From IMG/VR virus record IMGVR_UViG_3300047171_000139, positions 1-25,114 of that record: a stretch of DNA of 25,114 nucleotides, one strand, 5' to 3'. The notes under the pieces were generated by a model that was not told the DNA's origin, did not search any database, and saw only the letters and a list, made by a program, of their open reading frames with translations. Positions within the stretch are counted from its first letter, which is position 1. Each line of letters begins with the position of its first letter. Source of the DNA: a virus. Below, piece after piece: positions 15,976-23,910 of this stretch. Both the position numbers and the translations under genes were made by a program.

Positions 15976-16806
15976 TTACCCCTGCGAAGTCTCGATGATA
16001 AACCCTGCCTCACTAAGGCGCACTGATCCGAACAACATGGCCGGCGTTATTTGTGACAGCGTGGTGGGGTACTCAACACTATAGGTCAAATCACGCCGGT
16101 ATAATGTCGCATCACCACCCAGATCACTCATTTCTGTATCTTTATAAATAATGCGCCCAAACGACCCATCCGCCAGCGGCAAAAATTTTTGCTGTGCCAA
16201 AACCTGATCGACAAGAGGTGCGACTAAGTCACGGGAGGCCGGGTCAGGGCACCACAAGCTAATTTTGAAGTCCTGCATCTGACGCCTTATCTCTTGCAGC
16301 GCCCCGGCCCCCTCGACAATACGTGCAATGAGCGAATGTGCACCCGCCACCGTTACAGAACTCGCTTCATAATGGACGAGAACTCCGGCTGAACGGAGTA
16401 ACGCTGCCAAATTGCTGGCGACCGTTGGCGGCGAGTCATTGGCCTGTACAGCATAAGGAAAAAGCGCCCCGTTTACGGAGATTCCAGCCAGTTGACCGGC
16501 ATTGCAACGGCCCGCAAAAGTCGCCATCTCACCATCTATTGTTACACTCAAGCTGGCAGGAACAGGTGCCACCCCTACCCAGCGCGGCGCATAGCGTGTG
16601 ACATTTTTGACAGCCGCGGACGCTACCGTCACCGATAGATTGACAACTCCTGCCGCCAGATCAGCGTCTAAGGCAGGCGCATTCGGTAATCCTCTATATA
16701 CCCGGCAGACCAAACCCACGGCACTCGCCGCTGCCGTACCCTGCGGGTAAAGCGCATTGGCAATAATCGCCGCAAGCGCTATTTCAACATCCGCCTGGTC
16801 AGCCAT
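15976..16806 (-). CDS. Tail-terminator-like protein (positional)
   Basis: A 276-residue protein whose ATG overlaps the preceding stop (TGATG). The N-terminus is helical (ADVEIALAAIIANALYPQG) and the C-terminus contains FKISLWCPDPASRDLVAPLVDQVL, DGSFGRIIYKD, LYRRDLTYSVEYPTTLS, a layout used by proteins at the head-proximal end of contractile tails (Mu gp37-like region). Between them a beta-rich segment (SLSVTIDGEMATFAG ... VASNLAALLRSAGV) looks like an inserted domain. It precedes the sheath and follows neck genes, so a tail terminator or neck role is the best guess, not a demonstrated one. Confidence 0.58.
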   Translation of the reverse strand: MADQADVEIALAAIIANALYPQGTAAASAVGLVCRVYRGLPNAPALDADLAAGVVNLSVTVASAAVKNVTRYAPRWVGVAPVPASLSVTIDGEMATFAGRCNAGQLAGISVNGALFPYAVQANDSPPTVASNLAALLRSAGVLVHYEASSVTVAGAHSLIARIVEGAGALQEIRRQMQDFKISLWCPDPASRDLVAPLVDQVLAQQKFLPLADGSFGRIIYKDTEMSDLGGDATLYRRDLTYSVEYPTTLSQITPAMLFGSVRLSEAGFIIETSQG

Positions 16807-17450
16807 CAACTTACCACCGGGGTCAGCGACAACCGCCACACGCCAGCAACGGTTTCAATGCCAGTCACCACAAACCGCTCATTTCGTTCGGTTGTTAAAA
16901 TATCCGCCTGATGTGGCCTGACTGCGTCCACCATCGGTAACAATGCCACAAAACCAGGTAGCTTTGTGTCATCTGGCAGGCCAATCCGGGTCCGGTCAGC
17001 AATGCCACCCGCCAGCACACTGCCCGGAAACCCCGATACAAGTGGCAGTCTTGTCGCTGGCAATACCGCGCTATAAGGATTCAATCCCGCTAAAGCGGGC
17101 GCCGCCGGCCTTTCCAAACTCATTACGGCATTGGTCATCACCACGAGCATTGGTTTTGGCGGCTCGATGGCGGCCACAAACACCGTACCCTCCGGCCCGG
17201 ACAAATAATCACCGACGCGCAAATAGCTCCAATCCGCCCAGGCTTGCCGGAACGGCACCCCAAACGCCGTCGGCGCGCCAACGCTGCCCCCGGGCAGCAC
17301 ATAGGCAACGGAGAGCCTGAGGAAACGCTTATCGAGGTCCACCGGTGCCACTGGCCCATCTGGCCGGTACGCATCATGCACAAACCCAACACGCCGCGCC
17401 ACGCATCCTGCGCCATAGGCCAGCCGGTCCGCCAGCTTCACGCCATCCAT
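16806..17450 (-). CDS. Neck / head-tail joining protein, unassigned
   Basis: A 214-residue protein starting two bases after the previous stop and overlapping the next gene. It is largely beta, with FLRLSVAYVLPGGSVGAPTAFG, WSYLRVGDYLSGPEGTVFVAAIEPP and a C-terminal domain DILTTERNERFVVTGIETVAGVWRLSLTPVV. The last motif, in which a position is read through 'erf.V.gie...G.wrl', is common in small phage neck or stopper proteins. I do not recognise a named family. Position between the helical connector candidate and the tail terminator candidate suggests a head-tail adaptor. Confidence 0.5.
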   Translation of the reverse strand: MDGVKLADRLAYGAGCVARRVGFVHDAYRPDGPVAPVDLDKRFLRLSVAYVLPGGSVGAPTAFGVPFRQAWADWSYLRVGDYLSGPEGTVFVAAIEPPKPMLVVMTNAVMSLERPAAPALAGLNPYSAVLPATRLPLVSGFPGSVLAGGIADRTRIGLPDDTKLPGFVALLPMVDAVRPHQADILTTERNERFVVTGIETVAGVWRLSLTPVVS

Positions 17451-17451
17451 C

Positions 17452-17847
17452 TTAAACCACCAGGCTGACGCCGGTATTACCCAATTCCGGTCCCGGCGGA
17501 ATCCCTAAAAATCCGCAGAACCGCCGGCGCCAACTATCAAATAACCGGCTGCGATCTTCAATTTCACTGGCATTATGGGTCCACGCCGCCGCACTCTCCG
17601 TATCGAGATTCTCGGAACTCGGCGGAATCGCCGCCTCCAGCGTCCGCAATGTCGCAACATATTGCAGGCTTACCGCAATTTCTGCCGGCGCCAGATTATT
17701 CATCCGATATTCCAGCGTACCGAATGCCTGAAAAAACCGCCATGAGTTGAACCCCGCCGCCCCTGCGCCATAGGCAGGATACCCGCAATAACGCCGTATC
17801 TCAGTCTTCTGAGCATCCGAAAAAGCGCTGGGAACCGTGCAGGACAT
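17452..17847 (-). CDS. Head completion / connector protein, unassigned
   Basis: A 131-residue, largely helical protein. ATG at 17847 (MSCTVPSAFSDAQKTEIRRY) is chosen; it lies just after the preceding stop (TGATATG). Longer versions begin at ATG 17865 or TTG 17871 and overlap the upstream gene. Visible: CGYPAYG near 20-26, a helix with EYRMNNLAPAEIAVSLQYVATLRTLEAAI, and an Arg/Trp-rich helix SRLFDSWRRRFCGFLGIP. Size, helicity and place after the capsid genes fit a portal-proximal adaptor; no family was recognised. Confidence 0.52.
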   Translation of the reverse strand: MSCTVPSAFSDAQKTEIRRYCGYPAYGAGAAGFNSWRFFQAFGTLEYRMNNLAPAEIAVSLQYVATLRTLEAAIPPSSENLDTESAAAWTHNASEIEDRSRLFDSWRRRFCGFLGIPPGPELGNTGVSLVV

Positions 17848-17848
17848 A

Positions 17849-18157
17849 TCAATATGTATCCCCATACCCAAGCGTGAAATAGACGTTGCCGCTGCCAGAC
17901 TGTAGAATGACCGCGGCGATGTTCACAAACGGTCCCCCATCAACCAGCATTCTCGCACCCGCCGGCACGGGCGTATCATGTACCGAAGCGGTCAGTTCAG
18001 AGGCCGCCCCTAAGGTAAAATAGGCGGTACTATTCGTCGCATTAAAAACCAGCACGGCATTGCCGCCCCCGACCAGCGCAATATTGGTAGAACTGGTCGA
18101 TGCCGCAGCGGTCGCCGTGCCGGCCGGCCGAAATGGTTGCGTCGCGCCCGTGGCCAT
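17849..18157 (-). CDS. Small capsid decoration-like protein
   Basis: A 102-residue protein 12 bases after the major capsid gene, the usual place of decoration or stabilisation proteins. It is Thr/Ala/Gly/Ser-rich and beta-predicted. Two similar strands, AYFTLGAA near 45-52 and VYFTLGYG near 92-99, suggest an internal pseudo-repeat. No charged or catalytic motif is visible. The decoration role is inferred from position, size and composition. Confidence 0.55.
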   Translation of the reverse strand: MATGATQPFRPAGTATAAASTSSTNIALVGGGNAVLVFNATNSTAYFTLGAASELTASVHDTPVPAGARMLVDGGPFVNIAAVILQSGSGNVYFTLGYGDTY

Positions 18158-18169
18158 CGTTGTTATCCT

Positions 18170-19492
18170 TTAACCAATATGTTCAATCATCACGGCACGC
18201 TTGTAATTGGCGTTGGTCGCCGTCGGAATCGTGGTCGGCGTCGTCGTGGTATCAGACGGCGCACAAAAACCACCAATCCAATACCAGCTCTGCGCAATAA
18301 TCTGCTGCAGCCGGTCGATCGGCTCACGCGTTACCATCGCCACGTTATCGATCACATTCACCAGGCTATCCTTGGGCGCCACGTCATCCGCCGCCATGCC
18401 GGCAAAATCACCCTCGATCAAAGCGCCCTGCCCGCAAACAATCGGCCGCCTTACATATAATCCCTCAATGCTCGGATGCGTCTGCACATAGGCTTCGGTC
18501 GTGGTAATAAAACGCAGCCCAAGAAAATCACTGACCATCCCCTGCCTGAACACCGGGTTGGATGACGTTGCGCCCTGAAAAAGCTGCTTGAAATCGGGGT
18601 CAGAGAATAATTGCCGCGCAGATACCGGATCTAGATAACAATTATACACCCCATCTACCAAGGGAACGGCATTGCGGCGGAGCAATGCCACCGCATCAAG
18701 CAAATTACCCATCGTTAACGTATCGGTGGCTTGCAATGCCGCGGTGGTTGCACGGCTGGCTGGCCGCACAATCGAGCTCGCGGTCGCCGCCTGCACGGCA
18801 TTTCCAGCTGTTCCATCAGAAACGCTCACGCTTTGCGAAAACAGCAATTGCCCCGAAACACCGTTAGGTGCGCTGGATTGATTATTGGCATCTGCGGTAA
18901 CGCCGATCAGCGTATATTGGCTAGCCCCAACGATCACCGTCAGCGTATAGGTCGAGGAAACCGCTTGCTGTACACCATTCGAAAACACCGTCTGAAAACC
19001 GCGTATGTCATCGACCTCGATACCGGTAGCAGCGGCCGACAGCGTTGCGGTCACCCGCGTATTACCACCGAAATACGGCGCAAACAACGCATTGCGGGCC
19101 AGCTCATCCAAGCTGCGCGCCGCCTGCTCACCATTGGTCGCCGCATTCTGCAAAAACTGGCTGGCAATCCCAACCCGGCTCGTCACCATATTCAAATCTT
19201 GCGTGGCTGCATAGAAATTCAATGAAATTGTATATTGCTCAACCCCCCAATTGGTGGATGTCAAGCCATTATCCAAGTTGGTATTACTGGCAGCCGCCAA
19301 TGGCGTCGTCACACTAGGTTTCAAACCAGCCCTGGTCTTGGTCAGCGTCTCACCAATACCAACCGCAAATTCCTCGCGGTCTGCAATCAGACGGTAGCCC
19401 AGGCGCGATTTCAACGCCATCTCAAATTCACGCTCAAGAAAACCCTGCTGAATAATCGGCTGCAATGCCGCCGGAAAATTTTGAATACCCAT
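18170..19492 (-). CDS. Major capsid protein
   Basis: A 440-residue capsid subunit following the scaffold gene. ATG at 19492 (MGIQNFPAALQPIIQQGF) is preferred; a GTG twelve codons earlier (19528) lacks support, whereas AAGG lies about eleven bases before the ATG. Features: N-terminal arm; EQYTISLNFYAATQDLNM near 85-102; SLDELARNALFAPYFGGNT near 127-145; a beta-rich inserted domain about 155-240; then the VYNCYLDPVSARQLFSDPDF and LGLRFITTTEAYV segments, which match HK97-fold coat proteins of the N4-gp56-like sort. The C-terminus is Thr-rich. No prohead protease gene lies nearby, so maturation may be protease-free. Confidence 0.83.
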   Translation of the reverse strand: MGIQNFPAALQPIIQQGFLEREFEMALKSRLGYRLIADREEFAVGIGETLTKTRAGLKPSVTTPLAAASNTNLDNGLTSTNWGVEQYTISLNFYAATQDLNMVTSRVGIASQFLQNAATNGEQAARSLDELARNALFAPYFGGNTRVTATLSAAATGIEVDDIRGFQTVFSNGVQQAVSSTYTLTVIVGASQYTLIGVTADANNQSSAPNGVSGQLLFSQSVSVSDGTAGNAVQAATASSIVRPASRATTAALQATDTLTMGNLLDAVALLRRNAVPLVDGVYNCYLDPVSARQLFSDPDFKQLFQGATSSNPVFRQGMVSDFLGLRFITTTEAYVQTHPSIEGLYVRRPIVCGQGALIEGDFAGMAADDVAPKDSLVNVIDNVAMVTREPIDRLQQIIAQSWYWIGGFCAPSDTTTTPTTIPTATNANYKRAVMIEHIG

Positions 19493-19648
19493 AGATTCGA
19501 AACCCTTCGTGTTATGGCATGGATCCACGCTGGACCAGCATCCAGAATGGCGAGCAATCGTGTTGAATTAAAAACATCTGACAAGAGAGTCTTGTTTAAA
19601 AAGCACCAATCTTGTTGCGGCTAGGCCAGCATCACAGTTTGATAAAAA
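19493..19648 (-). other. Leader region upstream of the capsid gene
   Basis: A 156-base gap between scaffold and capsid genes, the longest inside the structural block apart from those near the beta-barrel gene. It contains two short inverted repeats: ACAAGA-3-TCTTGT (19581-19595) and GCTGG-A-CCAGC (19529-19539). Neither is followed by a proper T-run, so they are not clear terminators. They could be mRNA stems that tune capsid expression. I saw no gene here. Confidence 0.35.
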
Positions 19649-20041
19649 TCAGCGCCGCCGGATCAACGCCGCCCGCGCCGCCAGCCATTCCTCATGGCTC
19701 ATATCATTGGCGTGGCGCAGCCGCGGCGGCTCGGGCCGCGGTGGCTGAACGGCCGCGGATGAAGAGGCTTGAGCCGTAAATAGCCACGGCTTGGCCCGCT
19801 TCAACCGCGCCAAAATGGCTGCCCCATCTTCCAATTCGCCGCGCTCATTCAGCTTGACGGACGCAGCATCAAGCAATTTCAGACCATCAAGATCAATCAT
19901 CCCAGCCCGGATCGCTTCCGCCTTCAACTCTGCCCTGATCACCCGCGCGTCACTTTCCGCCTGCGCCCGGCTTAAAGCCGCCTCCGCCATCTCTGCGCGC
20001 AGTTGCCAGTCATCTTGGCCACCAGAATTGTCATCGGTCAT
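19649..20041 (-). CDS. Capsid scaffolding protein (Gp20-like)
   Basis: A 130-residue acidic-to-basic helical protein overlapping the portal stop by four bases. Residues 11-47 are a long Ala/Glu helix. Residues 46-88 (IRAGMIDLDGLKLLDAASVK, then GAAILARLKRAKPWLF) match the recurring core of phage minor structural / scaffolding proteins: a 'Gmidldglkll' step and a final 'lk..kPwLF'. The C-terminal half is Pro-rich and ends with a short basic helix (EEWLAARAALIRRR), the typical coat-binding tail of scaffolds. Placement between portal and capsid genes fits. Confidence 0.75.
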   Translation of the reverse strand: MTDDNSGGQDDWQLRAEMAEAALSRAQAESDARVIRAELKAEAIRAGMIDLDGLKLLDAASVKLNERGELEDGAAILARLKRAKPWLFTAQASSSAAVQPPRPEPPRLRHANDMSHEEWLAARAALIRRR

Positions 20042-21435
20042 GGATCATCCTGTTCAATGGCTTGCAATTCCGCCGCAACATCGGCGATCCCATGCGAAGG
20101 TGCTAACGTCTTCACCGCCGTCTGACGGGATAATTGTCCCGCACCAGTCAAGGTCGCTACCGCTTGGGCTTCCTTCAAGCGATCATCGGCCGAGAGCGGA
20201 TACCAGCGCGGCCAGCGTAAACTTAGCCGCTGTGACATATCCAAATCCGGCATGGTTTCACCCATCACCTGCAAGGAAAACACTTGCGAAGCCCGCACCA
20301 CCATCCGCAACAGCGGCAATATCCCGCCATCGCCATATGAAATGCGCAGATTATCAGCCAACCAAATCAAGCCTTGATTCATCAGCTCAAGCGCGCGGCC
20401 AGATTGCGCTGCCGTCAACCGGTCCGCATTGGCGCGGTTGCCATGCACCGTCTCCAGCGCTAGTTCCCGCAACGTGCGTACATAGGAGATAACCGCTTCA
20501 CAAGCCGTACCGCCAATCTCCAATAATTTGGCGTCGCCCTTCTCTGAGACCACCAGCGCGTTTCCCGCACCCTTCACAATCTCAGAATCACTTGTCGCAG
20601 GCTCTTTAATCAGCAATGTCGGATCGGAGCTGTATTTAAGCCCCCGTCCTGCCTGGCTTAGCTGATAATCGATTTCAATGCTTGTTTCAACCGCGCCACG
20701 AAATGTACAAGCGCCGTCCACGCCGTCACCACCGGGGAGGTTACGTATCCAAACAACCGGGACAAAACCAAGACCATGTGCAACACTCCGTTCTGTATCC
20801 AAAATAGGCTGCGCCGCCGGGTCATTCACCTTCCATGGCAGAAACCAGCTCTCCGCCATCTCATCCCAAACGCGCTGAAACCAGTACACCCCAGCCGGAT
20901 CAACATCCTCATAGCCCTGGGCAAGCAAATCCTTTCCACTTACTTTATACATTTCAGTGACCCGGCTCAGCGTATCCGGCGCCATGACATTCCAAACCGG
21001 CGTCAAATACAGGCTTTCCAGCACCGAAAAAAACACCCGGCCACGCAAAACCCGCATCAAAATCGCCACAGATCCAACCGCGCCGCGAATCGCCGCATCG
21101 ATCATGACCTCATTCAGCCGCGACTCCCGCATCACATCGGCCAGCGTGTTCGTGAGTGTCACATCAGCGCACTCAATGGCCGGAAAATGCGCCGCACTAA
21201 ACAGCAATGCCACCGAATCTTCCACAACAATTCTGCACAAACCATAACGCACCGAAGGCCTGCGCATCCGCAGTGGCACATATTCCCCCGCCCCGTTACG
21301 CTCCTCATGAAATTGATAAGGTAAATTATCATACAGCGTTCCATCCAGAACGCGGCGCAAAATCTGCAGCCGCGCCACCCGCGGCGGCATACTCGTATCA
21401 ACCGGCACGGTGTCACAAATCGTCTCAAACATCAT
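20038..21435 (-). CDS. Portal protein, SPP1 Gp6-like
   Basis: A 465-residue portal protein between terminase and scaffold genes. Typical features: an N-terminal stretch with LYDNLPYQF, then the crown/clip region IRGAVGSVAILMRVLRGR, a long SVLESLYLTPVWN segment, the GRGLKYSSDPTLLIKEP strand near 266-282, and the C-terminal WPRWYPLSADDRLKEAQA followed by TGAGQLSRQTAVKTLAP, a signature of SPP1 Gp6/P22-like portals. Two ATGs are adjacent; GAGG stands closer to optimum for the second (21432). It forms the dodecameric DNA gate and terminase docking site. Confidence 0.85.
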   Translation of the reverse strand: MMFETICDTVPVDTSMPPRVARLQILRRVLDGTLYDNLPYQFHEERNGAGEYVPLRMRRPSVRYGLCRIVVEDSVALLFSAAHFPAIECADVTLTNTLADVMRESRLNEVMIDAAIRGAVGSVAILMRVLRGRVFFSVLESLYLTPVWNVMAPDTLSRVTEMYKVSGKDLLAQGYEDVDPAGVYWFQRVWDEMAESWFLPWKVNDPAAQPILDTERSVAHGLGFVPVVWIRNLPGGDGVDGACTFRGAVETSIEIDYQLSQAGRGLKYSSDPTLLIKEPATSDSEIVKGAGNALVVSEKGDAKLLEIGGTACEAVISYVRTLRELALETVHGNRANADRLTAAQSGRALELMNQGLIWLADNLRISYGDGGILPLLRMVVRASQVFSLQVMGETMPDLDMSQRLSLRWPRWYPLSADDRLKEAQAVATLTGAGQLSRQTAVKTLAPSHGIADVAAELQAIEQDDP

Positions 21436-21468
21436 GCCTCACAATCAATGTTTTTACGCCGCGGCAGA

Positions 21469-22827
21469 TCACCGTCCGAATAGCGGCACACTCACCCGCC
21501 GCGCCGCACCATTGCCGGTTGTCACCATCGTGTTCACAGCCCGCGACAGCGCATCCACCTGGTCATCCTTGTGAGAGTCCGGAAACGCCCGCAGCTCTGC
21601 CAGAAAGACATCATTCCAGGGTGCTGCAACAATCCAGAGATTGCCCGCATCAACCTGGGTCGCGGCCGGCATGGCACGGTTCACCTTAGACCCTCTCTCA
21701 GGCGTCGCCACCACCTGAAACCCCATCAGCGCGCGTGACAGCATCGCGATCTGCGCCGCACCGGCCTGCCCTGGGTCCTGTGGCAAAGCCAGCACTGTCG
21801 TCACGCCATCAGCCTTGGCCGCCGCAAGAATGCTTGCCTCCACTGCCGCAGGCGATGCTTGCAGGCGGATGACATCCAATACCACCAGCCGTTGCGCCTC
21901 CGTCATACCCAGCTTCAAACCCACGGTATAATCAGGGTTCCGCCCAGGTTCGCCCAAGCTCGCGGCCAAATCCCAGGCCCGTACCGTGCGGGCCAAGACA
22001 GGCACCTGCGCCAGCACCTCAATCTTTGCCACATTGAATAGTGACGCCTCCGCCGGCCGCGGCATCTGCTGGTACATCGCCGCAAATGTCCGCTCACCAA
22101 CCTCAACCCGGCGCCGCGCAATCGCCGCCTCATCCTGCCAGGCCGGCCACAGCGCCTGCCCCGGCAGCCGTCCCAAAGGGTCGCCAGCCATCCCCAGTGC
22201 TGGCAGACTAAGGCATGCCCAGCCCGCGTCAGCCGCCAATAAACGTCCCGCCAAATCATCCTGGTGCCAGCGCGTCATCAACAGCACAATCCGCCCACCC
22301 GGCTTCAAACGCGCCGTCAGCTCGGCACGGTACCAATCATAAAGCCCATCGCGCAGCACCGGGCTCTCCGCCTCCGCCCAGGATTTCACCGGGTCGTCAA
22401 TAAGGATCAGATCGGCCCGCCGCCCGGTAATCGGCCCGCGCACCCCAGCGGCAAAATACTCACCGCCACCGGCCACTGCAAACCGTCCCGCCCCCCGGCT
22501 CTCTCTGGCAATCTCGCACCCCAGCAACCCAGCATGCTCATGCAGCACCTGGCGCACCTGCCGGCCAAAATGCATCGCCAGCGACGCCGTATGCGCCGTC
22601 GCAATCACCTGCGCACCTACCGCTCGTCCGAAAAAATACGCCGGAAACAACACCGAGCCATAGGTCGATTTCGCCGCCCCCGGCGGCATCTGCACAATCA
22701 ACCGGTCAACGCGCCCATCGGCGACATCCTGCAGATGCGCGATCAGCATTTCGTGATGCGCCGCCGGTTCTCTCCCGATCTTTGCCATGGCGTGGCGGGC
22801 AAAGCCCAGAAACCCCGCCTCCATCAT
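21469..22827 (-). CDS. Terminase large subunit
   Basis: A 452-residue packaging motor. ATPase: Walker A-like PPGAAKST at 48-55, adenine/translocation region near 70-85, Walker B LILIDDP at 140-146, coupling motif LMTRWHQDD at 183-191. Nuclease (RNase H-like): AWDLA with Asp286, Asp299 in NPDYTVGL, Asp351 in LPQDPGQAG, and HKDDQVDALSRAV with Asp421, Asp422 and Asp425. All key catalytic residues are present, so the gene appears intact. Two adjacent ATGs open the frame; no strong ribosome site is seen. Headful or cos packaging cannot be decided by eye. It starts 107 bases after the beta-barrel gene. Confidence 0.93.
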   Translation of the reverse strand: MMEAGFLGFARHAMAKIGREPAAHHEMLIAHLQDVADGRVDRLIVQMPPGAAKSTYGSVLFPAYFFGRAVGAQVIATAHTASLAMHFGRQVRQVLHEHAGLLGCEIARESRGAGRFAVAGGGEYFAAGVRGPITGRRADLILIDDPVKSWAEAESPVLRDGLYDWYRAELTARLKPGGRIVLLMTRWHQDDLAGRLLAADAGWACLSLPALGMAGDPLGRLPGQALWPAWQDEAAIARRRVEVGERTFAAMYQQMPRPAEASLFNVAKIEVLAQVPVLARTVRAWDLAASLGEPGRNPDYTVGLKLGMTEAQRLVVLDVIRLQASPAAVEASILAAAKADGVTTVLALPQDPGQAGAAQIAMLSRALMGFQVVATPERGSKVNRAMPAATQVDAGNLWIVAAPWNDVFLAELRAFPDSHKDDQVDALSRAVNTMVTTGNGAARRVSVPLFGR

Positions 22828-22934
22828 ATCGTTGTCTTAGCTACCCGTCTGTTCGCGTTAAGAACCAGTATGCCAAGATGTATAGGTCAAAGCGGGGTAT
22901 GTGGGCAAGTATAAAAAACACTTAGTTAGAAAAT
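22828..22934 (-). other. Spacer between beta-barrel and terminase genes
   Basis: A 107-base, AT-richer spacer. A TATACT hexamer occurs on the minus strand after a T-run, but no matching -35 lies 16-18 bases upstream; a TTGACC occurs nearer the terminase with no good -10 at 17 bases. A separate terminase promoter is therefore possible but not supported. No gene or hairpin terminator was seen. Confidence 0.3.
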
Positions 22935-23732
22935 TTAAAATCCGTAGCTCACCCCGAACATCGAATTAACCTGCACCCCAGTGCCGGAGGCAAATCCGCC
23001 TCCACTCCCGGCGGGCATTTGGGCCTTCTCACCATAATGGGTGACGCCCAAGCCCGCGAAAGCGTGCCAGGCGCCGTTCAGCCGGTAATCAGCCCCCAGC
23101 GATATCCGCTCTTCCGCGCTGGTGCCAAAACCGCCGCTCATCGCCGCCGCACCGCCATTTGCCGCCCCCACCAGCGCAAATCCCTCCGCATCAGCACTAA
23201 TCACCCAGAGCCGGGTCCCCGCCATATCAAGTTTCATCCCAATGCCGGCAAGGCCAGTCTGAGAAAATAACCCCTGCGCCCCTGCATCATGCGGTGCAAA
23301 ATTAAAATTTTGGTAGCCACCGGCAATATAGGGGATCAGCTCCGCATGCGCCGAGACCGGCCGGCCAAGTCCCAAGCGCACAATCGCATTATTATAAGAT
23401 GAACCGCCATTGCCCGGCAGCGCATCGCCTGCCCCCCTCTGATCGTGCAAAAATCCAGCCGAAAAATCGTAACTCACGCCCGCATACAAATCCGGCCAGC
23501 CATATGCCGCCAGCGCCCCCGGCGTCAGCGTGGAAATACCACTGGTGACACCCAATAACGGCCCCGATCCCGCGCCCTGCTTCACGCTATCCGTCATATA
23601 CGCGCCATAGCCCGCCACCAGGCCGAGCCTGACGGTGGTCTCGGCAGCGCTGATCGCCGGCGGCGCAGCCATCGCCGGCCGCATCACCAATCCTGCCAAA
23701 ACCCCCACCTGCAAGGCTCGTTTTAGCCTCAT
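22935..23732 (-). CDS. Outer-membrane beta-barrel protein, probable cargo gene
   Basis: A 265-residue exported protein. The N-terminus has basic residues (MRLKRALQ), a hydrophobic core and an AMA-A cleavage site near residue 22. The rest alternates polar and non-polar residues in strand-sized blocks (LGLVAGYGAYMTD, DLYAGVSYDFSAGF, NAIVRLGLGRP, ELIPYIAGGYQNFNF, AWHAFAGLGVTHYG) and ends in VSYGF, a C-terminal Phe as needed for Bam-mediated insertion. This indicates an about 10-12-stranded barrel. It matches no virion or packaging protein I know. Position between regulatory genes and terminase, flanked by the two largest gaps on the right side, suggests a moron-type gene that alters the host surface. 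Function is unknown. Confidence 0.72.
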   Translation of the reverse strand: MRLKRALQVGVLAGLVMRPAMAAPPAISAAETTVRLGLVAGYGAYMTDSVKQGAGSGPLLGVTSGISTLTPGALAAYGWPDLYAGVSYDFSAGFLHDQRGAGDALPGNGGSSYNNAIVRLGLGRPVSAHAELIPYIAGGYQNFNFAPHDAGAQGLFSQTGLAGIGMKLDMAGTRLWVISADAEGFALVGAANGGAAAMSGGFGTSAEERISLGADYRLNGAWHAFAGLGVTHYGEKAQMPAGSGGGFASGTGVQVNSMFGVSYGF

Positions 23733-23817
23733 TACGCCCCGCTTCCCCTGTCTAAAAACGGCAAAATTCCTATCAAATCATATGCTTGCCGAACAGCGTA
23801 AAAATATCACACTCATT

Positions 23818-23841
23818 TAAAATAGCGCCTAAAATAGCGCC
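23818..23841. repeat. Two tandem copies of a 12-base unit
   Basis: TAAAATAGCGCC occurs twice in perfect head-to-tail order. Two copies are too few for a CRISPR or iteron array. It may be a slippage product or a regulator site near the cargo gene. Confidence 0.75.
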
Positions 23842-23867
23842 CCACACGGCACCATCCGGCATCCCCA

Positions 23868-23885
23868 AAACAGCATAATCTGTTT
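23868..23885 (-). terminator. Weak hairpin after the DUF6362-like gene
   Basis: AAACAG-6-CTGTTT inverted repeat about 25 bases downstream of the DUF6362-like stop. The stem is six base pairs and AT-rich and is followed by TT then GGGG on the minus strand, so it would be a poor intrinsic terminator at best. Confidence 0.25.
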
Positions 23886-23910
23886 AACGAAGCCTTGCGC
23901 CGCACCAGCT

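Larger units (their letters stand above)
23733..23910 (-). other. 178-base spacer upstream of the beta-barrel gene
   Basis: No gene seen. It holds a tandem repeat (23818-23841), a weak hairpin (23868-23885), and on the minus strand a TATGAT hexamer about 50 bases before the ATG that could be a -10, with only a T-rich -35. These elements would suit independent expression of the beta-barrel gene but none is strong. Confidence 0.4.

Noticed and set aside
19529-19595. Intrinsic terminator upstream of the capsid gene
   Set aside because: The short stems lack an immediate T-run, and termination here would silence all tail genes of the apparent operon.
19791-20492. Plus-strand open frame of over 200 codons opposite scaffold and portal
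   Set aside because: Opposes two well-supported genes, is Ser/Arg/Pro-rich low-complexity, and shows no family signature.
16806-22827. Rhodobacter-type gene transfer agent
   Set aside because: That agent has a non-contractile tail and a head protease; here sheath and Mu/P2-type baseplate genes are present and the gene order differs. A different GTA-like element remains only a hypothesis.
23818-23841. CRISPR, iteron or attachment site
   Set aside because: Only two adjacent 12-base copies with no spacers, no integrase and no tRNA end nearby.
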